A DNA stretch of 39,756 bases, from NCBI RefSeq assembly GCF_001591665.1, contig NZ_BCVI01000044.1:1-39756 (forward strand), written 5' to 3'. Made by a program: the position numbers and the translations under genes. The notes beneath the pieces were generated by a model. That model was not told the DNA's origin, searched no databases, and was given only the letters and a program-made list of their open reading frames with translations. The DNA is from Neobacillus soli NBRC 102451. Its GTDB lineage: Bacteria; Bacillota; Bacilli; Bacillales; Cytobacillaceae. Below, piece by piece: positions 1 through 8,633 of the stretch (positions within the stretch are counted from its first letter, which is position 1; the number at the start of each line of letters is the position of its first letter).

Positions 1-10
1 ATTTTACAAA

Positions 11-40
11 ACTTACGACATTTCCTGGATATTAATTGGA
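11..40 (+). repeat. Edge fragment related to the 42-bp tandem array
   Basis: This stretch reads ACTTACGACATTTCCTGG and continues into ATATTAATTGGA. It matches the last, divergent unit of the array near 15409-15437 with about two differences, in the same orientation. The rest of any array would lie left of the window. The similarity is seen directly; that a full array precedes it is a guess. Confidence 0.6.
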
Positions 41-78
41 ACCTCCCCCTTCAAAACACCAGATACCTATTTTAAAAA

Positions 79-114
79 AGAGCAAAAAAAGAATAGGCGC
101 CCAACCAGCGCCTA
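79..114 (-). terminator. Terminator of fumarase gene
   Basis: On the minus strand a TAGGCGC / GCGCCTA stem (94-114, 7-nt loop) is followed by a T-rich run (complement of 81-93). It lies 15 bp after the fumarase stop codon and fits a factor-independent terminator. Confidence 0.8.
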
Positions 115-128
115 CCCATACAAAAACC

Positions 129-1673
129 CTATTTAAAAACCGCATCCTTAAACTGAGCTAATTTTTCCAAAGAAGATTTGTCAACGTCCGCATGCAAGCT
201 GTTTCCGTGCGAATCCATAGTAACAACAGCGGTGAAGCCCTCTACCTGGAGATGCCACATCGCTTCTGGAATACCAAATTGCATCAAATCAACACCGTCG
301 ACCCCTTTAATACAGTTGGCATAATATTGCGCCGCCCCACCGATAGCGTTAAGATAAACGCCGCCATGTTCTTCCAAAGCCGCCAAAGTCTTAGGTCCCA
401 TTCCGCCTTTACCGATCACAGCACGGATCCCGAACTTCTTCATGATATCGCCTTGGTACGGCTCCTCACGAATACTTGTTGTTGGACCGGCAGCCTTCAC
501 ATGCCACACACCAGCCTCGTCCTTAAGCATAACTGGACCGCAGTGATAAATTACTTGTCCATTCAAATCAACTGGTGCATCATGGTCGCTTAAATACTTG
601 TGAATGGCGTCACGGCCTGTGTACATCAATCCGTTAATTTGAACAACATCTCCGACTTTCAATGCACGAATTTGCTCTTCCGTAATCGGCGCTTCTAAAG
701 TAATTACGTCTTCAGAAGTGGAAGCAGCTGTTTCTTTTTCAGCCTCGCCATCAGCAAAATCAATGAATTCACCGTCCTGGTACAGCCACTCATTAATTTC
801 ACCTGTCGCAGCATCAACGCTCACACCTAAACGGCGGAATGCCCAGCAATTGTAAGCCACTGAAACAAAGAAGCTGGCTGGAATACGGTGCATGACACCG
901 ACTTTACAGCCAAGAAGGGTTGCTTCGCCGCCAAAGCCCATCGTTCCAATTCCCAATTTATTAGCATTTTCCATCACATACTCTTCTAGCTTGCGAAGGT
1001 CCTCGTTTGGATTCACATCTTCCACAGAGCGGAATAATTGCTCTTTTGCCAAATCATAGCCGGAGGAACGATCGCCACCAATGCCTACACCTATGAAACC
1101 AGCGCTGCAGCCTTGTCCTTGCGCCTGGTAAACGGAATGCATGACACACTTGCGGATACCGTCAAGGTCTCGGCCAGCACGACCTAGGCCTTCTAATTCA
1201 CATGGAAGGCTGTATTGAATGTTTTTATTTTCACAGCCGCCGCCTTTTAAAATCAAACGGACATCGATATAATCCTTTTCCCATTGTTCAAATTTAACAA
1301 CCGGTACCCCAATACCAAGATTATCGCCGCTATTTTTGCCTGTCAGTGAATCAACTGCATTTGAACGCAATTTCCCTTCTTTTGTAGCAAGAACAATTGC
1401 ATTTCGAATCGCCTCTTTTAATTCTATTTGGTTCACACCAACAGGCGTTTTAATTTTAAACGTTGGTAAACCTGTATCCTGGCAGATCGGTGAAACTTGG
1501 TCGTCTGCCATTTTGATATTGTTCGTGATGGTAGCAAGGCTCATCGCTGCACTCGTACCGGCATTTTCTTGTTCTTTAGCCGCCTTAACTGCCCGGCGGA
1601 CATCCTTTGGAAGTTTAGTAGAAGTGTCAACTACAAGCTTATACATGCTTTCTTGAAATTTTTCAATATTCAA
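129..1673 (-). CDS. fumA: Fumarate hydratase, class I (iron-sulfur)
   Basis: This 514-residue protein interconverts fumarate and malate in the TCA cycle using a [4Fe-4S] cluster. The N-terminal alpha-type half has ICQDTGLPTF near residue 63 and GVGIGGDRSSGYD near 195. The C-terminal beta-type half has GRDAIHKYLSDHDAP and AAGPTTSIREEPY. Likely cluster cysteines are C64, C189 and C276 (in NCWAFRR), by analogy with class I enzymes. Length matches single-chain class I fumarases. A GGAGGGGT site sits just upstream of the ATG and a terminator follows, so it is probably transcribed alone. It is distinct from the class II FumC enzyme. L-tartrate dehydratase is a related but less likely activity. Confidence 0.93.
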   Translation of the reverse strand: MNIEKFQESMYKLVVDTSTKLPKDVRRAVKAAKEQENAGTSAAMSLATITNNIKMADDQVSPICQDTGLPTFKIKTPVGVNQIELKEAIRNAIVLATKEGKLRSNAVDSLTGKNSGDNLGIGVPVVKFEQWEKDYIDVRLILKGGGCENKNIQYSLPCELEGLGRAGRDLDGIRKCVMHSVYQAQGQGCSAGFIGVGIGGDRSSGYDLAKEQLFRSVEDVNPNEDLRKLEEYVMENANKLGIGTMGFGGEATLLGCKVGVMHRIPASFFVSVAYNCWAFRRLGVSVDAATGEINEWLYQDGEFIDFADGEAEKETAASTSEDVITLEAPITEEQIRALKVGDVVQINGLMYTGRDAIHKYLSDHDAPVDLNGQVIYHCGPVMLKDEAGVWHVKAAGPTTSIREEPYQGDIMKKFGIRAVIGKGGMGPKTLAALEEHGGVYLNAIGGAAQYYANCIKGVDGVDLMQFGIPEAMWHLQVEGFTAVVTMDSHGNSLHADVDKSSLEKLAQFKDAVFK

Positions 1674-1810
1674 TTCGAGTACCCCTCCAAAAAATCAATC
1701 TATTTAAATTTTACAACTTTTTGTTCGTGTACATTATACTCCTATAGTCACTATATTTAAAGAATAAGCTTGCAACCGATTACACAAAAGTCGGAGGGAT
1801 TTTCATCCAA

Positions 1811-1840
1811 AGAAAAAGAGCCTGCACATTAAACAGACTC
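1811..1840 (-). terminator. Terminator overlapping end of SE1561-type gene
   Basis: On the minus strand GAGTCTG / CAGGCTC (one G-T pair, 9-nt loop) is followed by TTTTTCTTT. The stem overlaps the last codons of the gene ending at 1829. Confidence 0.65.
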
Positions 1841-2026
1841 GCTCACATCACGGTTATTAAATTCCCTGCATTTAGATTCCATGTCATCAAGCATGGAGAT
1901 TAAGCGGTCAATATCCTCAAGATCCGTATCTTCCGGATCAATGGCATCGAGCACGTCGATAAACATATTTAAGCGCGTCTTTAAAAAGTTGACCTGTGAA
2001 TTTTTATCATTTGTCGGGCTGCCCAC
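1829..2026 (-). CDS. Small SE1561 family protein
   Basis: A 65-residue acidic, probably cytoplasmic protein. The segment KTRLNMFIDVLDAIDPED followed by DLEDIDRLISMLDD matches what I recall of the SE1561 family found across Bacillales. No function is known to me. It starts at GTG with AGGAGTGA about 6 bp upstream. It has its own terminator and no operon partner, since fumarase starts about 150 bp further along. The family assignment rests on memory of the sequence pattern; that the gene is real is well supported. Confidence 0.75.
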   Translation of the reverse strand: MGSPTNDKNSQVNFLKTRLNMFIDVLDAIDPEDTDLEDIDRLISMLDDMESKCREFNNRDVSESV

Positions 2027-2110
2027 GTTCGTTCACTCCTTTCCTAACGTTTTCATCCTACCTAACTATTTTGACTTTGACAATGGATTCTTATTATTTT
2101 GCCCAATTAT

Positions 2111-2137
2111 TAAAAAGACTCCTCGCTCTGAGGAGTC
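2111..2137 (-). terminator. Terminator of yfkD
   Basis: A perfect 8-bp stem GACTCCTC / GAGGAGTC with a 5-nt loop (2117-2137) is followed on the minus strand by TTTTT. It lies 15 bp after the yfkD stop. Confidence 0.85.
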
Positions 2138-2151
2138 CCAAACTGCAAAAT

Positions 2152-2961
2152 TCATCGCGGCCTTTCCGATGAAGCAAAGCCAAAGGAAACATAATCCTGG
2201 ACGGGAATCCAGGCACCAATACCCTGTGATGTTACGTTTTTAATGACGATTAACTTTTTATTTCCCTTTAGCATTAAATAAACTTCACCGTAAGTTACTT
2301 TGCCTTTTTCACTTACAGCAGGTGCATACGCGTATAAGTAGCCTAAGCGATTGGCAGGAATGTTATAAATATGATCATTCTTCGTTCCTGCTCCGATAAT
2401 CGTTTCAAATGCGAGCGGAAAATGGGTCTTTTCCATAGCTTTTAAAAGCATCATTTTTTTCACATCTTCCGCATTAGCAATTTTCGCTGTCAGCCCGCCC
2501 CTAACAAACTTTTGGGCCTCTTGAACATACTTAAATTGATATGGCACTTTACTGCCGCGGTTATCAAAATAATTGGTGTTAATTTTTTGAAATTCCCAAT
2601 TGGGAGATGTCTCCGCTGATTCGTAATTCAGTGGCCACTGGCCAAGGTAAACAATGGCACGGTAACCAATCGCAAACGGGGTGCTGTTAATACTTGACTC
2701 ATTGAGCATTCGAATCAAATCAGGATTTTCGATTTTAACCTTCGAAGAATTGATTAACTTTTTGGTTAAATCACTCGGCTGCAAGAATGGCAGATCCTGC
2801 GTTGAATTCGGATACGTATTTTCTTTTGAGATATTCCGCACCGAGGCGGGAACTTGATATTTTACAGGGTCCTTTTTCACCTGAGCTTTTTGGGCAAAAG
2901 CAGACGGGATAAAAGTTAACATTAATAGCATTGTCATAAGTACAGCTATATTTTTCTTCAT
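2152..2961 (-). CDS. yfkD: YfkD-like secreted protein
   Basis: About 269 residues. The N-terminus MKKNIAVLMTMLLMLTFI ending near SAFAQ is a typical Sec signal peptide, so the protein should be exported. The body matches the YfkD family, with segments such as AIVYLGQWPLNYESAE and YLYAYAPAVSEKGKV; the biochemical role is unknown. I chose the internal ATG (2961) because GGGAG lies about 8 bp upstream; the upstream TTG at 2988 has no such site. Nearby yfkE and yfkF homologues reproduce the B. subtilis neighbourhood, except that a YczE-type gene lies between yfkD and yfkE. Confidence 0.85.
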   Translation of the reverse strand: MKKNIAVLMTMLLMLTFIPSAFAQKAQVKKDPVKYQVPASVRNISKENTYPNSTQDLPFLQPSDLTKKLINSSKVKIENPDLIRMLNESSINSTPFAIGYRAIVYLGQWPLNYESAETSPNWEFQKINTNYFDNRGSKVPYQFKYVQEAQKFVRGGLTAKIANAEDVKKMMLLKAMEKTHFPLAFETIIGAGTKNDHIYNIPANRLGYLYAYAPAVSEKGKVTYGEVYLMLKGNKKLIVIKNVTSQGIGAWIPVQDYVSFGFASSERPR

Positions 2962-3049
2962 TTGTTTAACTCCCTTCACTAATAGCAAAATTCAGTCTGC
3001 TAGTAGTTTTTTCGGAGTTGATAAATATTATCCATCCAAGCAATTAATT

Positions 3050-3667
3050 TCAATATTTTGCTTGAAGGCGCTGCATTGATTTTTCAAAGAATGGAAAAAA
3101 CAGCTGGATAGCAGGTCCTACTGTAAAAGTGATGATAATCGTTCCGTACGAAATAGGCCCATTTAAAAAGAAGGCCGGAATTAAGGCGGTAATTTCACCA
3201 ATCGTTTTTGCCATCATTAAATTAACACGAAAACGTTCTTTTATTGCCAGCATAAAATTATCTATGGGGCTTTGCGGGAATTTCGCCTGCAAATAAACAG
3301 CCGCTCCTATTCCAATGATTAAGATGCCAACTAGTAACATTCCTATTTTAGCCATTAACCCTTCCACCTTAAATAAGTCAAAGACAGTAACCAGCCAAAA
3401 GTCAACCAAAGAACCGATAATGATAATCGTCAAAAGTGAAAGGATGGCTGGTCTTCTTTTTAATAAAAGCGAATTTACAATGACTAAAACTGCCCCATCA
3501 ATCATCACCCATTTTCCAATCGACAATCCTAGCTTTTCGGTCAGGGCTACATTAAATGCATCCCATGCCCCTACCCCAATATCTGCTACTTTGATTGTCA
3601 TACAAACCCCGAAGGTCATAACAGCTAAACCAATAATAAAAAATAATAAACGAATAAATAATTTCAT
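3050..3667 (-). CDS. YczE/YitT-type integral membrane protein
   Basis: 205 residues with about five hydrophobic helices. The N-terminal pattern FFIIGLAVMTFGVCMTIKV followed by GVGAWDAFNVALTEKLG is characteristic of the YczE/YyaS/YitT group. Its transport or scaffold role is not established. The ATG at 3667 has AAAGGAG upstream. A possible extended -10 promoter (TGCTATAAT on the minus strand, 3937-3945) would give a leader of about 260 nt. It is inserted between yfkD and yfkE relative to B. subtilis. Confidence 0.8.
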   Translation of the reverse strand: MKLFIRLLFFIIGLAVMTFGVCMTIKVADIGVGAWDAFNVALTEKLGLSIGKWVMIDGAVLVIVNSLLLKRRPAILSLLTIIIIGSLVDFWLVTVFDLFKVEGLMAKIGMLLVGILIIGIGAAVYLQAKFPQSPIDNFMLAIKERFRVNLMMAKTIGEITALIPAFFLNGPISYGTIIITFTVGPAIQLFFPFFEKSMQRLQAKY

Positions 3668-3711
3668 TTTTAACTCCTTTAAAAAGTAATGAAAATGTAA
3701 TAATCAGATTA

Positions 3712-3740
3712 TTTACAAGATTCGAATTTTAAATTATAAT
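3712..3740 (+). promoter_or_regulatory. SigA-type promoter
   Basis: TTTACA at 3712-3717, a 17-bp spacer and TATAAT at 3735-3740. The next annotated plus-strand gene is 1.5 kb away, so this should drive a short transcript. Confidence 0.6.
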
Positions 3741-3811
3741 ATACTTAACCTTTTAAATAAAGGAGGGCCGTAATCAATCTGCTAACCATTTATTCATTAT
3801 CAATAAGGAGG

Positions 3812-3868
3812 TTGGGATTCCCGTCTTATATGAAATTCAACACTCGTGTTTTTCCTGTTTCTAATTAA
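3812..3868 (+). CDS. Possible 18-residue peptide
   Basis: A TTG-started frame reads LGFPSYMKFNTRVFPVSN. AAGGAGG (3805-3811) directly abuts the TTG, which is too close for efficient initiation, while the internal ATG at 3830 is about 18 bp away. The frame is open upstream as well, to the first AAAGGAGGG, but with no standard start there. It could be a real small peptide, a leader peptide or chance. The promoter at 3712 makes transcription plausible. Confidence 0.25.
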   Translation: MGFPSYMKFNTRVFPVSN

Positions 3869-3990
3869 CATGAAGGTTGGTGATTGATGGTCCCATAGAA
3901 AAGCGATTGATTTTGAACCCTATTAGATGCTGTTATATTATAGCACAGCAATGATGCTTTACCCCGTACATTTGTATACATGTTAAGGCT

Positions 3991-4031
3991 TTTAAAAAAA
4001 ATGAGACTCTAGGCCAAAATTGGCTAGAGTC
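3991..4031 (-). terminator. Terminator of yfkE (possibly bidirectional)
   Basis: GACTCTAGGCCA / TGGCTAGAGTC with one bulged G (4005-4031) is followed on the minus strand by a T run (complement of 3994-4000). On the plus strand the tail is TTTGTCGTTT, so it could also end a rightward transcript. Confidence 0.85.
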
Positions 4032-4039
4032 TTTGTCGT

Positions 4040-5098
4040 TTATAGCAGGTAAAAGCCAATGCCCATAATAACGTAGGAAGCGAGTAAGGTTAACCCTTCA
4101 AACCAATTCGATTCCCCGTCGTTGGAGATGACGACCATCAGGAGCACCGACGAAACCATCGCGATTAATTCCTGCCAGCTGAATAATAATGGCATTGACT
4201 GCTCAAAGAAGAGAGAAATAATCACAAGCACTGGCAACACGAACATAGCTACTTGTAATGTGGAACCGATAGCAATTTCAACAGCGACATCCATTTTATT
4301 TTTATAAGCCATCATCACTGCTGAAGCGTGCTCAGCGGCATTTCCAACGATAGCTACAATGATAACCCCAATAAATAACTCCGTCCAACCGAAAGATTCT
4401 GCTACATACTCAAAGGTATGAACAAGATGCTCGGAAATATAAGCAACAACTAATGTGGCAATAAATAGTACAGCCATAGCCCTTCCTTTGCCCCATTCGG
4501 GGGTTTCTTCCTCATGCGCCGCCTTTTCTGTATCCGGCTGATAAACTCCGCGATGAGTAACCAGTTTGAAAAATAAGGCAGCAATATATAGGGCAATCAG
4601 AATAATTGAAATCCCGATACTTAAAGAGAGGGTTTTGGACTCACTCATATTCATCGAAAAAACTTCGGGGATGACAAAGGCAATAATTACAGCAAACATC
4701 AGCAGTCCAGAATTATGCCTTGCGTCAAACACATTAAATTTCTGGCGCTTAAATTTTACGCCGCCAATAAAAAAAGACAGTCCTGCGACTAGAAGTAAGT
4801 TACCTAACACGGAACCGGTTAAGGAAGCTAGGACAATGCCGACAAGACCCGCCTTCAATGAAAAAATAGAAATAATCAGCTCCACCGCATTTCCAAAGGT
4901 GGCATTTAACAGGCCGCCAATCCGCGGTCCGGCAACAATCGAAAGGCTTTCAGTTGCCCTCCCCATATAACTAGCTAAAGCAATAATCGTTAAACAATAA
5001 AGAATAAATAAGACAATATTTGACCAATGCATTAGTGTCCCAATGACTGATAGCGGAACCCCAATGAAGGTCATCAGCATAAAAATCTTATTGATCAC
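4040..5098 (-). CDS. yfkE: Ca2+/H+ antiporter, CaCA family (YfkE/ChaA-like)
   Basis: 352 residues with about 11 membrane helices. Two repeated alpha motifs are visible: GNAVELIISIFSLKAG in the N-terminal half and GNAAEHASAVMMAYKNKMD in the C-terminal half. Their acidic residues form the cation site in CAX exchangers. It should export Ca2+ in exchange for protons. The chosen start is GTG at 5098, with GGAGGG about 6 bp upstream. It is divergent from yfkF across 174 bp and is followed by its own terminator. Closest known match in mind is B. subtilis YfkE. Confidence 0.9.
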   Translation of the reverse strand: MINKIFMLMTFIGVPLSVIGTLMHWSNIVLFILYCLTIIALASYMGRATESLSIVAGPRIGGLLNATFGNAVELIISIFSLKAGLVGIVLASLTGSVLGNLLLVAGLSFFIGGVKFKRQKFNVFDARHNSGLLMFAVIIAFVIPEVFSMNMSESKTLSLSIGISIILIALYIAALFFKLVTHRGVYQPDTEKAAHEEETPEWGKGRAMAVLFIATLVVAYISEHLVHTFEYVAESFGWTELFIGVIIVAIVGNAAEHASAVMMAYKNKMDVAVEIAIGSTLQVAMFVLPVLVIISLFFEQSMPLLFSWQELIAMVSSVLLMVVISNDGESNWFEGLTLLASYVIMGIGFYLL

Positions 5099-5272
5099 CT
5101 TATTCCCTCCATCTCTTTATCTTGTCTCTTCACTTTTCTTCTATATATGTTGTACCCAATTCCCCCTAAACTTACCTGTTAGCAAAATTTTGCTTGCAAA
5201 TGGCTAAATTTCTAGTTACCATCATTTTGAAACAATTTTAAACATAGAAATACCAGGATTGAAGGGACATGT

Positions 5273-6451
5273 ATGAATAAAAATCACTCTCGCTTTTGGA
5301 TACTCGTTAGTATTGTCGCCATTTCCGGCTTTTCCCAAGGAATGCTCCTGCCGCTTATCGCCGTTATCTTTGAAAAAAGTGGTGTATCTTCCTCATTAAA
5401 TGGCCTCAATGCCACGGCACTTTATATAGGAATTCTGCTTGTATCTCCCTTTATGGAACAGCCGCTGCGCAAATTTGGCTACAAGCCTGTGATCATTTTC
5501 GGGGGAATTATTGTTTTCGTTTCCTTAGCTTTGTTCCCCTTATGGAAAACATTCTGGTTTTGGTTTGCACTCCGGCTTCTGATTGGGATAGGCGATCACG
5601 CCCTCCATTTTGCTACACAGACTTGGATTACATCATCATCTCCAGCCGAAAAACGAGGGCGGAATATTTCCCTATATGGTTTGTTTTTTGGGATTGGTTT
5701 TGCAACGGGGCCGTTAATGACACCACTCGTACTCATCAATGAAGCACTGCCCTTTATTGTCTCATCGCTTCTCTGTTTAATTGGATGGGCGTTTGTTTTT
5801 ACCTTGAAAAATGAATTTCCCGAACAAGAAGTACATATCAATTCTTTTCTGGCCACGATTAAACAGTTCAAAAAGGCATTAAAATATGGATGGGTCGCCT
5901 TCTTACCTCCCTTCTCCTACGGTTTTTTAGAATCTTCCTTAAACGGTAGTTTTCCCGTTTATGCCTTAAGAATGAATATAGATGTTTCCAGCGTCTCACT
6001 GGTTTTATCCGCGTTTGCGATTGGCAGTATTATTACCCAGCTCCCATTAGGGATGTTAAGTGATCAGTACGGCCGGCGGAATATTTTAATGACAGTCCTA
6101 TTCCTTGGATTTTTCAGTTTTACTGCCGCTAGTTTTTTTGAACATTCCTTTATTGGTCTATTTATAGCGTTCCTTATCTCGGGGATGGTAGTCGGTTCTA
6201 CCTTCTCGTTGGGTATTAGCTATATGACTGACTTAGTTCCAAGGGACTTATTGCCGACAGGAAATTTGTTATGCGGCATTTTTTTCAGCCTAGGGTCTTT
6301 AAGCGGCCCGATTATCGGCGGTTTATTTATAAAGTTTTTCCAAAGTGTAAGTTTCTTTTATATTATAAGTACGATGCTCCTAGCTCTATCATTCATCATC
6401 TTTACCTTTGGAAAAAAGACCTATCTAAGGCTCGAACAGCAAAATTCATAA
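5273..6451 (+). CDS. yfkF: MFS transporter (YfkF-like)
   Basis: 392 residues with about 12 hydrophobic helices. The cytoplasmic loop between helices 8 and 9 carries LGMLSDQYGRRN, the MFS signature, and the family glycine-rich segment ISGMVVGSTFSLG is present near residue 305. Substrate is unknown; drug or metabolite export is typical. The ATG has a modest GAAGGGA site. Its position opposite yfkE matches B. subtilis yfkF, which is the main reason for the symbol. A perfect 22-bp palindrome downstream (6527-6548) probably terminates it. Confidence 0.8.
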   Translation: MNKNHSRFWILVSIVAISGFSQGMLLPLIAVIFEKSGVSSSLNGLNATALYIGILLVSPFMEQPLRKFGYKPVIIFGGIIVFVSLALFPLWKTFWFWFALRLLIGIGDHALHFATQTWITSSSPAEKRGRNISLYGLFFGIGFATGPLMTPLVLINEALPFIVSSLLCLIGWAFVFTLKNEFPEQEVHINSFLATIKQFKKALKYGWVAFLPPFSYGFLESSLNGSFPVYALRMNIDVSSVSLVLSAFAIGSIITQLPLGMLSDQYGRRNILMTVLFLGFFSFTAASFFEHSFIGLFIAFLISGMVVGSTFSLGISYMTDLVPRDLLPTGNLLCGIFFSLGSLSGPIIGGLFIKFFQSVSFFYIISTMLLALSFIIFTFGKKTYLRLEQQNS

Positions 6452-6526
6452 TAGGAGCAAATTCATATCCTAAGCATAAAATGTGTGGTAAGATAAAAGA
6501 AAAAGATAAGATCTTGCCTGAGTCCT

Positions 6527-6560
6527 GCTGTCATCAATTGATGACAGCTTTCGTGTTTTT
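6527..6560 (+). terminator. Palindromic hairpin after yfkF
   Basis: A perfect 22-bp palindrome, GCTGTCATCA and its complement (6527-6548), is followed by TTTCGTGTTTTTT. It fits a terminator between yfkF and the ATPase gene. Because the dyad is perfect it could alternatively be a repressor operator for the ATPase gene. Confidence 0.6.
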
Positions 6561-6607
6561 TAGGGGTAGTGATTATGATTATTTTTCTCAATTAGGGGGG
6601 AGAACCA

Positions 6608-8524
6608 ATGAGTTCCGAGGCAAAAGCCCTTGCAAAGGGTATCCAGAAGGTTGGTTTCTTGGAAAAAGTAAAACCGCATATAGAATTAATTGCTGCTGGT
6701 TTAAGTGGGGTATTGATTGTCGCTGGCTGGCTCTTTGATAAATATGGGAATGGTGCTGATTCCATCGTTGCTTTTCTGCTGGCATTTTTGATTGGCGGGT
6801 TTGCTAAGGCAAAACAAGGTATCGAAGCCACTTATGAAAATAAAGAACTAAACGTTGAAATGCTGATGATCTTTGCGGCAGTTGGTTCAGCTATTATTGG
6901 TTATTGGACAGAGGGTGCGGTGTTAATTTTCATATTTGCAGTGAGCGGAGCACTTGAAACATACACGATGAATAAAAGTCGCAAGGAAATATCCTCTTTG
7001 ATGAAGCTACAACCGGAAGAGGCTTTGCTCATTACAAACGGTTACGAAAAAAAAGTGTCCGTTTCAGCGCTTCGTGTGGGTGATCATATTCTGATTAAGC
7101 CTGGCGAGCGTGTTCCTTCAGACGGGGCCATCATTAAGGGCCAAACAAATATTGATGAAGCAGCGATAACAGGCGAGTCGATGCCAGTCTCCAAAGGCGG
7201 TGGGGCAGAGGTTTTTGCCGGTACCGTTAACATGACAGGTTCGATTACCGTTCAAGTGACAAAAGCCAGTGATGAAACCCTTTTTCATAAAATCATTCAG
7301 CTCGTTCAATCGGCTCAAAGTGAAAAATCGCCTTCTCAGCAATTTATCGAACGGTTTGAAGGTACCTATGTCAAGGTTGTCCTTGTTGTCGTATTTTCGA
7401 TGTTTTTCCTACCACACTTCCTTTTAGGTTGGGGCTGGCATGAATCCTTCTATCGCGCAATGATTTTATTAGTGGTCGCATCGCCATGTGCGCTTGTGGC
7501 TTCAATTATGCCTGCCACCTTATCGGCCATCTCGAATGGAGCAAAGCATGGAATTTTGGTAAAAGGCGGCGTCCATCTCGAAAATCTAGGCCATTTAGAG
7601 GCGATTGCCTTTGATAAAACAGGGACACTTACAAAAGGGAAACCGGAAGTAACTGAAATAATTGTCAAAGAAGGGCTTGAAAAAGAGGATCTAATCTGGA
7701 AAGCTGCTTCGATTGAAAGCTATTCTAACCACCCGCTCGCACTTTCGATTGTCAAATATGCGAAACGGGCCATAAACAAAGAATTATTTCATCCTGACAG
7801 TCTGGAGGATATACCGGGCTGGGGTGTGAAAGCGGAAATAAACGGCGAACAATGGAAAATTGGTAAAGCTGCATTCATTGGGAAAGAAAATGCCGACAAG
7901 TTTGCGGATGGAAAAGCAAAAGACCTTGCAAGCCATGGTAATACCCTCGTCTTTATTGAAATTAATGGAGAACTCAGTGCGATGATTGCCTTAATGGACG
8001 TTGTCCGCGAAGAAACGAAGCTTGCTATTGACCATTTAAAAAGGCAAGGAATCCACACGATTATGCTTACAGGTGATAGTGAGAAGACAGCACGTGCCAT
8101 TGCTGCCGATAGCCATGTCGATGAATTTTTTGCCGAATGCCTGCCAGAAGTGAAAGTGGAAGAACTAAAGAACTTGAAGAAAAAGTATAAAACAGTGGCG
8201 ATGGTGGGGGATGGAATTAATGATGCACCCGCGTTAGCGATTGCCAATGTCGGAATTGCGATGGGCGAAGGAACCGATGTAGCCCTTGAAACAGCTGATA
8301 TTGTGCTAATGAAAAATGATCTGCCCCGGATATCAGATGCCATTCATCTATCACAACGAATGAATAAAATTATCAAGCAAAATGTTATTTTTTCGATTAC
8401 GGTCATCATGCTCTTAATCGCCTCTAATTTCTTTCAGATACTGGATTTGCCATATGGTGTAATCGGACATGAAGGCAGCACCATTCTTGTTATTTTGAAC
8501 AGCCTCCGATTATTAAAAGCGTAA
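6608..8524 (+). CDS. zosA: Heavy-metal P1B-type ATPase, ZosA-like
   Basis: 638 residues. It has no N-terminal heavy-metal-associated CxxC domain, and its length is almost that of B. subtilis ZosA. Key motifs: TGES in the actuator domain, the membrane metal motif SPC at 292-294, the phosphorylated Asp in DKTGTLTK (D336), NHP of the P1B nucleotide domain and GDGINDAP. ZosA imports Zn2+ under peroxide stress through PerR control. A loose PerR-like AT-rich dyad (about 6570-6584) lies upstream, but it is weak. GGGGGGAG precedes the ATG. A Cd/Zn/Co exporter of the CadA type is the alternative, but the missing CxxC domain and the length favour ZosA. Confidence 0.8.
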   Translation: MSSEAKALAKGIQKVGFLEKVKPHIELIAAGLSGVLIVAGWLFDKYGNGADSIVAFLLAFLIGGFAKAKQGIEATYENKELNVEMLMIFAAVGSAIIGYWTEGAVLIFIFAVSGALETYTMNKSRKEISSLMKLQPEEALLITNGYEKKVSVSALRVGDHILIKPGERVPSDGAIIKGQTNIDEAAITGESMPVSKGGGAEVFAGTVNMTGSITVQVTKASDETLFHKIIQLVQSAQSEKSPSQQFIERFEGTYVKVVLVVVFSMFFLPHFLLGWGWHESFYRAMILLVVASPCALVASIMPATLSAISNGAKHGILVKGGVHLENLGHLEAIAFDKTGTLTKGKPEVTEIIVKEGLEKEDLIWKAASIESYSNHPLALSIVKYAKRAINKELFHPDSLEDIPGWGVKAEINGEQWKIGKAAFIGKENADKFADGKAKDLASHGNTLVFIEINGELSAMIALMDVVREETKLAIDHLKRQGIHTIMLTGDSEKTARAIAADSHVDEFFAECLPEVKVEELKNLKKKYKTVAMVGDGINDAPALAIANVGIAMGEGTDVALETADIVLMKNDLPRISDAIHLSQRMNKIIKQNVIFSITVIMLLIASNFFQILDLPYGVIGHEGSTILVILNSLRLLKA

Positions 8525-8534
8525 ACACATGGAA

Positions 8535-8570
8535 GAGCCGGGTAATTATTCACCCGGCTCTTGTTATCTT
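8535..8570 (+). terminator. Terminator of zosA
   Basis: Perfect 9-bp stem GAGCCGGGT / ACCCGGCTC (8535-8560, 8-nt loop) followed by TTGTTATCTT, just after the ATPase stop. Confidence 0.8.
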
Positions 8571-8588
8571 ATATCAACTTTGAAAACT

Positions 8589-8629
8589 GTCCAGCTCCAG
8601 TGCCCAGCGGCTAGTGGACTTCCGCTTTT
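8589..8629 (-). repeat. Short copy (R1) of intergenic repeat family
   Basis: On the minus strand it runs AAAAGCGGAAGTCCACTAGC and on to CTGGAGCTGGAC. It equals the left tip of the long copy at 20733 joined directly to its right end, with everything between deleted at a GGAAG/GCGAAG junction. It lies immediately after the 34-residue gene and may fold into a hairpin. Confidence 0.8.
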
Positions 8630-8633
8630 CTTT

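Larger units (their letters stand above)
3668..4039. other. Gene-poor interval with opposing promoter-like signals
   Basis: No long ORF is present. On the plus strand a strong SigA-type promoter is followed by two ribosome-binding-like sites (3759-3767 and 3805-3811) and an 18-codon frame. On the minus strand an extended -10 (3937-3945) faces it. The yfkE terminator occupies the right end. A small RNA, a tiny peptide or a long leader for the YczE-type gene are all possible. Confidence 0.5.

Noticed and set aside
192..593. 133-residue plus-strand frame
   Set aside because: Antisense to the conserved end of fumarase, with no recognisable motif.
7789..8343. Long antisense frame of 184 residues
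   Set aside because: It lies fully inside zosA on the other strand and shows no protein-like motifs; a shadow of the real gene.
6608..8524. CadA-type cadmium exporter
   Set aside because: No N-terminal CxxC metal-binding domain and no cadC-like regulator nearby; length and layout fit ZosA better.
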